Source: Sedimentisphaerales bacterium (GTDB taxonomy: Bacteria > Planctomycetota > Phycisphaerae > Sedimentisphaerales > Anaerobacaceae). Taken from it: a stretch of 35,036 nt of DNA. Both the position numbers and the translations under genes were made by a program. How positions within the stretch are numbered: the first letter of the stretch is position 1; the number at the start of each line of letters is the position of its first letter. The notes beneath the pieces were generated by a model that was given only the letters and a program-made list of their open reading frames with translations, did not search any database and was not told where the DNA came from. The stretch is taken from positions 1-35,036 of the forward strand of contig JAFGEF010000070.1 in the NCBI GenBank assembly GCA_016931715.1, read 5' to 3'. Positions 1 through 8,602 of this stretch are shown piece by piece.

Positions 1-1
1 A

Positions 2-133
2 CTCCACAGCAGCAATCATGGCGATCAGGCTGTTAGTGTAACGTTACCAGCCGGTACGAATACGATGCAGATTGCCTATCGCGAAGACGGCTTATGTTTT
101 GATGCTATTGAAATTACTAAGATTAGTGATTGA
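2..133 (+). CDS. C-terminal end of a probable secreted carbohydrate-binding-type protein (5' truncated)
   Basis: An open frame enters from the left edge and ends at TGA 131-133, giving the last 43 residues of a protein. The visible tail contains the pattern LPAGTNTMQIAYREDG followed by FDAIEIT. Closely similar endings (a 'lpaG.ntl.ia.rEdG..lD.i.l' beta-sandwich edge) are common in carbohydrate-binding or GH-associated jelly-roll domains of planctomycete extracellular proteins, so this is probably the final strands of such a domain. A strong intrinsic terminator follows 50 bases later. The full function cannot be read from this fragment. The call as the end of a real coding sequence is fairly safe; the domain type is an inference. 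Confidence 0.6.
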   Translation, partial: LHSSNHGDQAVSVTLPAGTNTMQIAYREDGLCFDAIEITKISD

Positions 134-182
134 TTTAAATTGACTGAAAAAACCTGAAAACAGGTTAATTAAGTATTATAGG

Positions 183-220
183 GCCTATACTGATTAATTT
201 CGGTATAGGCTCTTTTTTTT
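183..220 (+). terminator. Rho-independent terminator of the truncated first gene
   Basis: Perfect 8-bp inverted repeat GCCTATAC (183-190) / GTATAGGC (203-210) with a 12-nt loop, followed directly by TCTTTTTTTT. It lies 50 bases downstream of the stop at 131-133. Confidence 0.85.
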
Positions 221-404
221 AAGACACCGAAATCAAAAATAACAAGCAATCATTTTTCCAAATACACATTACAAAAATCTGAAATTTCATTTTCCATAAA
301 AATGAACCGTCTGTAAAAAGAATTTTTCCTTTATGCTGCTTTATGCTCATTACCATCAATAATATAGGACTTTATTATTGCTTCAATCTTTCCCTTTAGT
401 TCAA

Positions 405-433
405 TTGACAATTAACCGAATAAATAATATAAT
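405..433 (+). promoter_or_regulatory. Near-consensus sigma70 promoter
   Basis: TTGACA at 405-410 and TATAAT at 428-433 are separated by exactly 17 bases, so both hexamers match the full consensus. Transcription should start near 440. It faces the metalloprotease gene at 562, but an intrinsic terminator (481-506) lies in between. The remainder of the gap 221-404 is A+T-rich and shows no gene. Confidence 0.75.
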
Positions 434-480
434 TCCTTGTACAAAAATGTCATAAGGAGCAATAAAGTAATAAAAGGTAG

Positions 481-506
481 GGTGTGCTGAGCACACCATT
501 TTTTTT
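481..506 (+). terminator. Intrinsic terminator inside the leader of the metalloprotease gene (attenuator or sRNA end)
   Basis: Perfect stem GGTGTGC (481-487) / GCACACC (491-497) with a TGA loop, then A and eight T. It lies about 40-60 nt downstream of the predicted start site and 43 nt before the ribosome binding site AAGGAG (549-554). It would end most transcripts from the 405-433 promoter unless antitermination occurs, so this is either an attenuated leader or the 3' end of a short RNA. Confidence 0.75.
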
Positions 507-561
507 GGAATTGGTGAGCATAGCCCCCTTTTGGAATAATGAACTTTTAAGGAGAATAAAA

Positions 562-3381
562 ATGTTCGATTCATCTCTAAAAATAATTAAAATCTCGGTT
601 ATCTCGCTGATTATCTTAACTTCATCGATTTGTTTCGGAGCTTCAGAGTCAAAAACTCCTGAGCCTAAACCTGCGGAGGAAAAACCCAAACCAGAATTTC
701 CTTCTCTGGAAGAAGTAACCAAAGATTATACAAAAGTAGTATCAACCGCTGACGGTGAAAGAAGTTATTACACTGTCTGGACGCGGGAGAAAGACGGGCA
801 GATTTTAGCCGCCCTGCCATCGGGATACGAAAACAAAAAATTCTTTATCGCCCTTACAATAGCCAGCGGCGAAAATTTCGCGGGATTGCAGGCAGGCGAT
901 CTCTACGTATATTGGAAAAGGTACGACAAACGCCTTGCACTGGTCGAACCTAATATACAAATCAAATCAACAGGCGACCAGGAATCAAAAAGCTCTATCG
1001 AACGCTTATTCACCGACAGAATAATTCTGGATGTTCCCATAGTTTCCATGTCGGGAGGTTCGCCTGTAATAGATATGGACGAATTGCTCGCGGGCCAGGC
1101 AAGCAAATTTTTCGGTTCATCAGTTCGGGCTTCGAATCCAAACCTGATAAAGATAAAAAAAGCCAAGGCGTTTCCTAAAAATATCGAGCTTGCTATCGAA
1201 ATACCAACATCAAGCGGAAGGTTGCAAACCCTGTACTATTCCATAAGTGAGATTCCTGACCGAACAGGCTATAAACCGCGCAAAGCAGATGAACGCATCG
1301 GTTATTTTACAACAAGCTTTAGTGATTACGGCATTTTTAACGACCCCGAAACAAAAGTTCGATATATAAATCGCTGGAATCTTGAAAAAGCCGATGGCAA
1401 ACTTACTGTCAGCCCGCCGAAAAATCCCATAGTTTTCTATATAGAACATACAACCCCGGTCAGATACCGCCGCTGGGTAAGAGAAGGTATTTTATACTGG
1501 AATAAAGCTTTCGAAAAAGTCGGAATTTCCAACGCAGTCGAAGTATATTATCAGGATGAAGCTTCCGGTGCGCACATGGAAAAAGACCCTGAAGATGTAC
1601 GCTACAATTTCATTAGATGGTTAAGCAATAATGAAGGCACTGCAATCGGCCCGAGCAGGGTTAATCCGGAAACCGGAGAAATTCTCGACGCGGATATTAT
1701 TCTTACTGACGGCTGGATAAGGCATTTCTGGAGTCAGTACAACGAAATCATGCCTGAAATAGCAATGGAAGGCATCAGCCCGCAAACGCTCGTATGGCTC
1801 AACAGTCATCCCAACTGGGACCCGCGTATTCGCCTGGCTCCCCCTGCTCAGCGGGAAAGTATAAAGCAGCAAATCGCCCAAAACATTAACCTGCCGCTCG
1901 GAGGTCATCCCATGGCGCACGTTGATCCGTCACTTATAGGCGATGACGAATACGATGGTTTAATTGGAAGAACTTCACAGATTAACGGCATGTGCACATT
2001 ATCACATGGCATGGCTCTCGATGTAGCTATGTTTAGAATGCAGATGGCTTTAATGGCAGACACAAATGATAAATCCATAGATCCGAATAGCAAAACGGTC
2101 GAGGACAAAGAATCGAAAATTGATGGAATGCCGGAACAATTCATAGGCCCGATGATTTCAGAACTCGTTTGTCACGAGGTCGGTCATACACTCGGCCTTA
2201 GACATAATTTCAAAGGCTCGGGCACTTATACAATGGCACAAATTAACAGCAGGGAATTCAAGGGCAATAAAACCACTTCTTCATCTGTAATGGACTACCT
2301 TCCAATTAATATGAATTACAAGGACGGCGAAGTCCAGGGTGACTACACAATGATAGGAGTCGGAGAATATGACATCTGGGCAATTGCATATGGATATAGT
2401 CAGGACGAAAAAGAGCTCAAGAAAATTCTGGCTCGTGTAGCGGAGCCCGAACTTCAGTACGGCACAGACGAGGACACATACGGCCCCGACCCGATGGTTC
2501 GAAAATACGACTTCAGTAAAGAGCCGCTCGAATATGCCGAAAACCAGATACGCATTGCAAAATACAATCGCGACAGAATTATAGACAAGCTGGTCAAAGA
2601 TGGTGATAGCTGGGCAAAAACACGCAAGGCTTATGAAATGACGCTCAGTCTTCAGCTCAGATCAATCAGCACTATGGCAAACTGGCTTGGCGGTGCTTAT
2701 ATATACAGGGACAAAAAAGGCGACCCGAATGCAAGGCTGCCCATTGATGTAGTTCCCGCGAAAAAACAGCGGGACGCTCTGCAATTCGTAATAAACAACA
2801 CTTTCAGAGACGATGCTTTCGGCCTGAGCGAAGACCTTCTCAAGAGAATGACTACCGATAAATGGCTCGATGACAATTCTATGTCATTGGACGAATCAAC
2901 ATGGCCTATTCACGATCGCGTTATCGGCATACAGGCTTCTGTTCTTTCGAGCATTATGTACCCGGACACTCTCCGCCAGATTTACGACAATGAATTCCTC
3001 GTCCCGTCCGACGAAGATGCGTTTACACTTCCTGAATTGCTCGATACAATTACAAATGAAATATGGAGCGAGCTTAAGACCGGAACTGGTGTAAAACATA
3101 CTGACCGAAAACCGATGATTTCGAGTCTTAGAAGAAATCTCCAGCGTACATACATCGAACTTATGATTGACCTGACACGCTCGGATTATCAGGATACCTC
3201 GGCATACAAACCTATTGGAAATCTGGTCATGCTTAAATTGCGTGATATTAAGGACAATATCAATAATGTTATAAATAATGAACAGGACAATCTCGATCCT
3301 TATACTAAATCGCATTTGACTGACGCCGCTGCACAAATCGAGAAAGCTCTCGAAGCTCAATATATTTATAAAGTGCTGTAG
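562..3381 (+). CDS. Exported zinc metalloprotease, DUF5117/DUF4953 family
   Basis: A 939-residue protein. I chose ATG 562 because AAGGAG ends 7 bases before it and because it produces a clean signal peptide (short basic start, IIKISVISLIILTSSICFG, cleavage near FGA-SES); an in-frame GTG at 484 would put the terminator hairpin inside the coding region. The catalytic zinc site is HEVGHTLGLRH (H538, E539, H542, H548), a metzincin-type HExxHxxGxxH, followed by a probable Met-turn SVMDY (M577). The length and the layout (N-terminal DUF5118/5117-like region, central peptidase, helical C-terminus) fit the large bacterial 'zinc-dependent metalloprotease' family, whose substrates are mostly unknown. 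It probably acts in the periplasm or outside the cell. It is transcribed alone and converges on the pilus locus. The protease call is firm; the substrate is unknown. Confidence 0.88.
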   Translation: MFDSSLKIIKISVISLIILTSSICFGASESKTPEPKPAEEKPKPEFPSLEEVTKDYTKVVSTADGERSYYTVWTREKDGQILAALPSGYENKKFFIALTIASGENFAGLQAGDLYVYWKRYDKRLALVEPNIQIKSTGDQESKSSIERLFTDRIILDVPIVSMSGGSPVIDMDELLAGQASKFFGSSVRASNPNLIKIKKAKAFPKNIELAIEIPTSSGRLQTLYYSISEIPDRTGYKPRKADERIGYFTTSFSDYGIFNDPETKVRYINRWNLEKADGKLTVSPPKNPIVFYIEHTTPVRYRRWVREGILYWNKAFEKVGISNAVEVYYQDEASGAHMEKDPEDVRYNFIRWLSNNEGTAIGPSRVNPETGEILDADIILTDGWIRHFWSQYNEIMPEIAMEGISPQTLVWLNSHPNWDPRIRLAPPAQRESIKQQIAQNINLPLGGHPMAHVDPSLIGDDEYDGLIGRTSQINGMCTLSHGMALDVAMFRMQMALMADTNDKSIDPNSKTVEDKESKIDGMPEQFIGPMISELVCHEVGHTLGLRHNFKGSGTYTMAQINSREFKGNKTTSSSVMDYLPINMNYKDGEVQGDYTMIGVGEYDIWAIAYGYSQDEKELKKILARVAEPELQYGTDEDTYGPDPMVRKYDFSKEPLEYAENQIRIAKYNRDRIIDKLVKDGDSWAKTRKAYEMTLSLQLRSISTMANWLGGAYIYRDKKGDPNARLPIDVVPAKKQRDALQFVINNTFRDDAFGLSEDLLKRMTTDKWLDDNSMSLDESTWPIHDRVIGIQASVLSSIMYPDTLRQIYDNEFLVPSDEDAFTLPELLDTITNEIWSELKTGTGVKHTDRKPMISSLRRNLQRTYIELMIDLTRSDYQDTSAYKPIGNLVMLKLRDIKDNINNVINNEQDNLDPYTKSHLTDAAAQIEKALEAQYIYKVL

Positions 3382-3433
3382 AAAAAGTGATTAAGATTAC
3401 AAACAGTATCATAACCTGTAATTAGAAGATGCG

Positions 3434-3460
3434 GCTTGTATCGAATAATTCGGTACAGGC
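3434..3460. terminator. Hairpin between convergent genes, possible bidirectional terminator
   Basis: A 12-bp stem (3434-3445 with 3449-3460, two G:U pairs on the + strand RNA) with a 3-nt loop sits in the 83-base gap between the convergent metalloprotease and gspF stops. There is no T-run on either side, so efficient intrinsic termination is doubtful. Confidence 0.4.
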
Positions 3461-3464
3461 TTAG

Positions 3465-4736
3465 TTAATGTGCAATTACAGTTGATATTCTGAATACAGG
3501 CAGGAGTAATGCAATAGCAATCGTACCTATAATACTGCCCAGAATTGTTATCATTATAGGTTCAATTAAAGTCATAACATTTCTGATAGATGCTTCGAGT
3601 TTTTTCTCGTAAAAAACAGATACTTTATCACATACGTCACCGATTTTGCCGCTCTTTTCTCCTGCTCGAAGCATTTGGATAATTCCCGGGGCGATAAGCG
3701 ACCGGCCGTGTGAAATCAATATTGACTCGGACAACTGGTAACCATCCCTGATTTTTTCGTCAACTCCAATCCAGAGACGCTGGAAATAGTAGTTTTCACA
3801 GGCTCCCTGGATAACTTCTATGGAGTCAAGAAGGTTGACACCTGTGTTTATCATTGTTGACATAATGCGCATGCTTCGGGTTATTACCGTATCAATGAAC
3901 ATCGTTCCTATCACAGGAGTTCGTATTTTCAGAAGGTCAATAACTCGTTTACCAGATATTGTTCCTGCCCAGTAATACAAAACTATCGAGAGGAATATCA
4001 GGGTCGTTACGATACCAGTCATAATCTCGAAGTTGCCAAGAATTTTACTGAAGTTGACCAATATTTGAGTGATTTTAGGCAGCGCAGCTCCTTTCGCCTC
4101 ATAAATTCCCATGAATCTGGGCAGCACAAAAAACATTAGAGTTCCTGTTGCGGCCACAGCCATCAATGCCATAATGAAAGGATATGTAAGTGCGCTTTTA
4201 ATGCGTTTACGCGTTTCGGTCTCGAAATTGAGATAGCCGCTTAGAACATTGAGCATTTCCGCCATTCGTCCTGATGCTTCCGACGCCTTGACCATGCTGA
4301 TAAACATCGGATTGAAAGCCTTCGGATATTCAGCAAGACTTTTTGAAAAATTTTCTCCGCCTTTGACTCTTGCGGCGACATCCAGGATTATCGTTTTTAA
4401 TGTTCCATTTTCAGCCTGTTCTGCGATAGCATCGAGAGCATCACTGAGCACCACGCCGCTATCGAGCATTACAGATAGCTGTGTTGTAAAAAGTATAAGC
4501 TCGGATGATTGTACTTTTGCTCTGTACAATTTACGTCTGACAGGCTCACCGGTTTGCAGCAAGGATTCTGAAGAATGAACGTTCAGTTTCAAACTTGATG
4601 TTATTTCATCGTCTATATGCTTCTGAGCTTTATTTTTCTCATTTTCCCTGGTAATGCCCGTATTAGCGTTCAGAGATTTCTTTTCTGTATTCGAATAATT
4701 ATACTGTTGAACTTTCTTTGTTGTTGAAACAGTCAT
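3465..4736 (-). CDS. gspF: Inner-membrane platform protein of the type II secretion/type IV pilus machine (GspF/PilC family)
   Basis: 423 residues. Two T2SSF repeats are visible. The first (about 75-200) includes FTTQLSVMLDSGVVLSDALDA and YPKAFNPMFISMVKASEASGRM. The second (about 280-400) includes RIMSTMINTGVNLLDSIEV and PGIIQMLRAGEKSGKIG. Membrane segments lie after each repeat, with the last at the C-terminus (IMITILGSIIGTIAIALLLPV). The family forms the inner-membrane rotor/platform that couples the ATPase to pseudopilus growth. The first 70 residues are polar, low-complexity and poorly conserved, longer than in standard GspF. AGGA lies 6 bases before the ATG. It is the last gene of the locus, 39 bases after gspE. 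It could equally be named pilC/pilG; the family call is secure. Confidence 0.95.
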   Translation of the reverse strand: MTVSTTKKVQQYNYSNTEKKSLNANTGITRENEKNKAQKHIDDEITSSLKLNVHSSESLLQTGEPVRRKLYRAKVQSSELILFTTQLSVMLDSGVVLSDALDAIAEQAENGTLKTIILDVAARVKGGENFSKSLAEYPKAFNPMFISMVKASEASGRMAEMLNVLSGYLNFETETRKRIKSALTYPFIMALMAVAATGTLMFFVLPRFMGIYEAKGAALPKITQILVNFSKILGNFEIMTGIVTTLIFLSIVLYYWAGTISGKRVIDLLKIRTPVIGTMFIDTVITRSMRIMSTMINTGVNLLDSIEVIQGACENYYFQRLWIGVDEKIRDGYQLSESILISHGRSLIAPGIIQMLRAGEKSGKIGDVCDKVSVFYEKKLEASIRNVMTLIEPIMITILGSIIGTIAIALLLPVFRISTVIAH

Positions 4737-4775
4737 TTTTTATCCTTGCTTAAAAATCAAGAGACCCAAAACATA

Positions 4776-6494
4776 TTATATGTCTAACTGCGTGGTTCTC
4801 AGTACTTCTTCGATAGAAACAATTCCCGCCTGAACTTTTTGCAGACCATCAAGTTCCAGAGAAACCATTCCATTTTGTACAGCCTTTGTTCGAAGCTTTT
4901 TCAAACTCGCTCCGTCCGTTATCATTTCCAGAATTTCCTCGCCGGGTATGAAAAGCTCATGAATGGCAATCCGGCCGGAGTAACCTGTATTTCTGCACTT
5001 TTTACAGCCGATACCTCTATAGAACTTTTGAATTTTCTCTCCCGCTTTTTCGGTAACTTTCCTTATGCTCAGAGACGGCTCGTATTCTGTCTTGCAGTTA
5101 GAGCATATCTTTCTTACAAGGCGCTGCGCCAAAACAGCAATCAGCGAGGCGCTGACAAGATACGGCGCGACTCCCAAATCCACCAGTCTTGTCACAGCTC
5201 CGGGAGCATCGTTTGTATGAAGTGTTGACAAAACAAGGTGACCTGTGAGAGCAGCCTGTACCGCGATATTAGCCGTAGCTTCGTCACGAATCTCGCCTAC
5301 CATTATAATATCAGGGTCCTGTCTTAACAAACTTCGCAAGGCATTGGAAAAACCGAATCCGGCGGTCTGGTTCACCTGGAACTGGTTTATACCGGAGATA
5401 TTACATTCCACCGGATCTTCCACGGTACATATATTGACATCATCATTATTTAACTCCGAGAGAGAGGCGTAAAGAGTCGTATTTTTGCCGGATCCTGTTG
5501 GTCCCGTGACCAGCACGATGCCGTTCGGAGCCTGTATTACTTTCCTGAATAACTGAAGATTGTTATATGCAAAACCAAGTGACTCAAGATTAAAAAGCAC
5601 TTTATGAGGATCGATTACCCTGATAACAACTTTCTCCCCGAAGTTTCCCGGCATAACCGACACGCGCAGGTCGATGGGTCTTCCTTCCATAAGCACATGG
5701 ATTCCGCCGTCCTGGGGCAAACGACGCTGGGCAATATCAAGCTCTGACATAATTTTAATACGCGAAACTATCGCAGAATGCATCTGAAAAGGCGGACGCA
5801 TCTTTTCGTATAATTTGCCGTCAACCCTGTATCTAATCCTGAGCTTTTTATCGTCAGGCTCAATATGAATGTCACTCGCATTTTCACGAACAGCGTTGTA
5901 AAGCAGGTAATTAACCAGCTTAACGACCGGCGACTGCCCTGCTACTTCTTCGAGATTACTGATATCCTGCGCAATTTTTTCAATCAAAGTAAAATCGTTC
6001 AGCCCTTCATCATCGATTATATCATCAATTACAAAAACATTTTCAGATGGTAAATATGCCTGGAGAGTAGCTTTGATGTCTTTCGCAGTTGAACAAACAA
6101 TCTGGGCTTTACATCCGCTTATGCGCTCAATTTCATCAATAAGAAACACATTTGCAGGTTCACTTACGGCTACCGTGAGTGTATTATTTACCTTAAATAA
6201 AGGCAGAACTATATGTTCTTCGAGAAATTCTCTCGGCAATATCTCAAGCGCTTTCGGATCACAGATTTTCGGGCCTACCTGTGCATAAGGAACGCCGTAA
6301 CCCTGGGCCAGAGCGGAGGCTATCTGGTTTTCGGTACAATAACCCATTTCGACCAGAAGCTCTCCGAGCAGCTTGCGATGTCCCTTCTCCTTCTGTTCGG
6401 ACAGAGCGGCATCTATCTGCTCCTGAGATACAATCTCACGTGCAAGCAGGAGCTGCCCAAGCTGCATTTTGTTTTCAACGGCTATCTGGTCCAT
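4776..6494 (-). CDS. gspE: Assembly ATPase of the type II secretion/type IV pilus machine (GspE/PilB family), Walker A Asn variant
   Basis: 572 residues. An MshEN-type N-terminal domain (about 10-70) is followed by an N2-type region (about 190-320) and the RecA-like motor. Walker A is GPTGSGKNTT (331-340), with Asn338 where nearly all relatives have Thr or Ser. The Walker B-like region is DPDIIMVGEIRDEA (393-406, E401), and the His box lies near LSTLHTNDA. A zinc-binding Cys4 site is formed by C464, C467, C497 and C500. It powers pilus/pseudopilus extension from the cytoplasmic face. Both MshEN repeats lack the Arg of the RLG motif (QLG at 11-13, LLG at 42-44), so c-di-GMP binding may be lost or altered. 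It lies between the STAS gene (43 bases) and gspF (39 bases). No strong ribosome binding site precedes ATG 6494. Confidence 0.95.
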   Translation of the reverse strand: MDQIAVENKMQLGQLLLAREIVSQEQIDAALSEQKEKGHRKLLGELLVEMGYCTENQIASALAQGYGVPYAQVGPKICDPKALEILPREFLEEHIVLPLFKVNNTLTVAVSEPANVFLIDEIERISGCKAQIVCSTAKDIKATLQAYLPSENVFVIDDIIDDEGLNDFTLIEKIAQDISNLEEVAGQSPVVKLVNYLLYNAVRENASDIHIEPDDKKLRIRYRVDGKLYEKMRPPFQMHSAIVSRIKIMSELDIAQRRLPQDGGIHVLMEGRPIDLRVSVMPGNFGEKVVIRVIDPHKVLFNLESLGFAYNNLQLFRKVIQAPNGIVLVTGPTGSGKNTTLYASLSELNNDDVNICTVEDPVECNISGINQFQVNQTAGFGFSNALRSLLRQDPDIIMVGEIRDEATANIAVQAALTGHLVLSTLHTNDAPGAVTRLVDLGVAPYLVSASLIAVLAQRLVRKICSNCKTEYEPSLSIRKVTEKAGEKIQKFYRGIGCKKCRNTGYSGRIAIHELFIPGEEILEMITDGASLKKLRTKAVQNGMVSLELDGLQKVQAGIVSIEEVLRTTQLDI

Positions 6495-6537
6495 ACTTCT
6501 TTCTTACTTCCCATTCCGGCTTAAGATTGTACAGGAA

Positions 6538-6873
6538 TTAAGCAAAACTTTTCACTGCTTCCGCGAGTTCTGTGTAGCGGTCGAATTCACTGTCGAGTCT
6601 TGTAATTTCCAGAATTCTCGTGCAGTTTTCATCAAGTCCTGCCAGTCTGAGTTCTCGCCTGTTCTGATTACAATAATCACGCACCCACAGCAGGACACTG
6701 AGTCCCCGGCTGTCGATAAAATCCACGCCGCTCATATCAAGAACGATATTTGTTTTGTTTTGAGCGACAATATCCGTTATATTTCTCTCAAATAATTCCG
6801 CGGCATCGCTGTCCAGCTCACCCTGCATCTCTACTACTGTAACATCATTATAATCCTGTATTTTCACTTTCAT
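6538..6873 (-). CDS. STAS-domain protein, anti-sigma-factor-antagonist type (SpoIIAA/RsbV-like)
   Basis: 111 residues, essentially one STAS domain. The hallmark segment LDMSGVDFIDSRGLSVLL places the phosphorylatable serine at S55 after D54, as in RsbV/SpoIIAA. Such proteins relieve an anti-sigma kinase when unphosphorylated. The start ATG overlaps the stop of the upstream HD-GYP gene by 4 bases (6870-6873), a classical sign of translational coupling, so the two probably act in one pathway. No RsbW-like kinase, PP2C phosphatase or sigma factor is present in the window, so the partner must be encoded elsewhere. The family call is firm; the target is unknown. Confidence 0.88.
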   Translation of the reverse strand: MKVKIQDYNDVTVVEMQGELDSDAAELFERNITDIVAQNKTNIVLDMSGVDFIDSRGLSVLLWVRDYCNQNRRELRLAGLDENCTRILEITRLDSEFDRYTELAEAVKSFA

Positions 6874-8549
6874 TTTATCAGCATCCCCACAGCAGTCGTT
6901 CCGTATTCGGCGGAAGTGCTGTTTTGATAAACCTCACCAAATCCATCCTTGATGATTTCCCACAGTCGGTAAATGTCACTATCAAGAAAGATTCTGCCGA
7001 TTTTTTCATCGAACTGAGTACCCAAACCTTTTTCGATTTCCGCGAGCGCCTGTTCCACAGACATTGCATCCCTGTACGTCCGTTTCGATGTCATCGCATC
7101 GAAGCTGTCAGCCAGTCCTACAATTTTTCCTATCAGAGGCAGCTTGTCACCTGATAATCCGTCCGGATAACCTTTGCCATCGACACGCTCATGGTGACAC
7201 AGAACTCCAGGAACAATATCACGCATTTGTTTTATTTCCCGTAAAATTCCCGCGCCTATGGTCGGATGCATTTTTATTCGTGAGAATTCCTCTTCGCTTA
7301 ATCTGCCGTTCTTTTTCAGCACAGCCTCATCAATACCTATCTTGCCTATATCATGCAGCAGTCCGGCGAGATACACTCTATGCAATTGCTCTTCTTCCAA
7401 CTGATTCTTTTCAAACAATTTTTCGGCTATCCATCGTGAAATGAACGCCACCCTTTCCGAGTGCCCATGCGTATAATTATCCTTCGCATCGATGCTTCGC
7501 GTCAATGCTTTAAGTGAACCGAAAAATAATTCGTTTATATCCTTAAACAATCTGCGGTTTTCGATAAAGACGGCACAGCCACTCGCGACTGAATTGAACA
7601 GTTTAACGTCTGTACTGTCAAAATCCTGCTTTCCTATCCTGTTTATGGCAACCATAAATCCGATTATATAGTTATCATTTTGAGTCCTGCTGGTAAAATT
7701 CGATTCACCTTTATCTTTTCCGCACAGAGGCACGACAATCAGATTGTTAATATATTCCGGCCAGTTATACTTAAAAGGCGCATCAACCTCGCTGTCGAGC
7801 AGAGCCTCCTTACCGCTATTAATTTCATCGGTCAGCCGATTATATAGAATTTCTGATGTCTGTGCATCTATATCTATTAATCCTGAGCCTGCGGCTATAA
7901 CAAATTGCTGCTCATTATTAACAGACTTTTCCAGCAATATGGCAATTCCTTCAACATAAACAATTTCAGTCAGATTGTCGCAGGCCATTTGCAGGAAATT
8001 CGATTCTGCTTCAGTGATACGCATATTCGTACTAATCTTGTGAAGCAAAACCAGCTCTTCATATACTTTGGCAAGTTCGGTACTTACCATTTCAATCTGT
8101 TCCCGTGCTTTTGACTTTGTCAGCAAATTGTCCGCCAAAAGAACCAGCATTTCGTCAAAATGGCTGTTTCCGTCTTTACCATATTCGGATTCGGCTGATA
8201 TGTCACCTAAATCAATCAGCGCCGTTCCAATTGCTTCGTGCGGCTTATATTCAGATATATAAGACTCCAAAACAATCGCCAAAACATGATTCGTGTTATA
8301 AAAATGCTGCACATCTTCAGTCGTTTTGCAGGATTTACCGTTCTTATTATACTGATTTAATGCCTGTCTGCCCAAATCAGCCAATTGCTCCGTGCTGCTT
8401 TTAATATTTTCACTATCGCAAAAAACGATAATATTTCCGCCGGTGTCACAGACTGCGAAATTAACGCCGTATTTATTTACCATGCTCCCGAATTTTTTCA
8501 ATTCATGGAGCTGCGACGGCTCAATATTTATTGTAGAAATTGTCAGCAT
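6870..8549 (-). CDS. GAF and HD-GYP domain protein, predicted cyclic di-GMP phosphodiesterase
   Basis: 559 residues. The N-terminal 1-115 looks like a small ligand- or redox-sensing module (FAVCDTGGNIIVF; several Cys) without a confident family. A short coiled segment (about 145-170) leads into a GAF domain (about 170-335), then a complete HD-GYP domain (about 345-530). The catalytic signature is intact: HD at 399-400 within AGLLHDIGKIG, H428, HH at 452-453, GYP at 460-462 and D481 in LADSFDAM. HD-GYP enzymes hydrolyse c-di-GMP to pGpG or GMP and often govern pilus or secretion behaviour. No membrane segment is visible, so it is cytoplasmic. It overlaps the STAS gene by 4 bases and follows the receiver gene by 53. 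No diguanylate cyclase is encoded in the window. Confidence 0.92.
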   Translation of the reverse strand: MLTISTINIEPSQLHELKKFGSMVNKYGVNFAVCDTGGNIIVFCDSENIKSSTEQLADLGRQALNQYNKNGKSCKTTEDVQHFYNTNHVLAIVLESYISEYKPHEAIGTALIDLGDISAESEYGKDGNSHFDEMLVLLADNLLTKSKAREQIEMVSTELAKVYEELVLLHKISTNMRITEAESNFLQMACDNLTEIVYVEGIAILLEKSVNNEQQFVIAAGSGLIDIDAQTSEILYNRLTDEINSGKEALLDSEVDAPFKYNWPEYINNLIVVPLCGKDKGESNFTSRTQNDNYIIGFMVAINRIGKQDFDSTDVKLFNSVASGCAVFIENRRLFKDINELFFGSLKALTRSIDAKDNYTHGHSERVAFISRWIAEKLFEKNQLEEEQLHRVYLAGLLHDIGKIGIDEAVLKKNGRLSEEEFSRIKMHPTIGAGILREIKQMRDIVPGVLCHHERVDGKGYPDGLSGDKLPLIGKIVGLADSFDAMTSKRTYRDAMSVEQALAEIEKGLGTQFDEKIGRIFLDSDIYRLWEIIKDGFGEVYQNSTSAEYGTTAVGMLIK

Positions 8550-8602
8550 AATTATAGTTATCTATTAATTGTTTTTCTTCGATTCCGCGTTTCTCGATTG
8601 TT

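Noticed and set aside
484-561. In-frame extension of the metalloprotease to GTG 484
   Set aside because: It would run through the terminator hairpin and place 26 residues before a good signal peptide; AAGGAG before ATG 562 is decisive.
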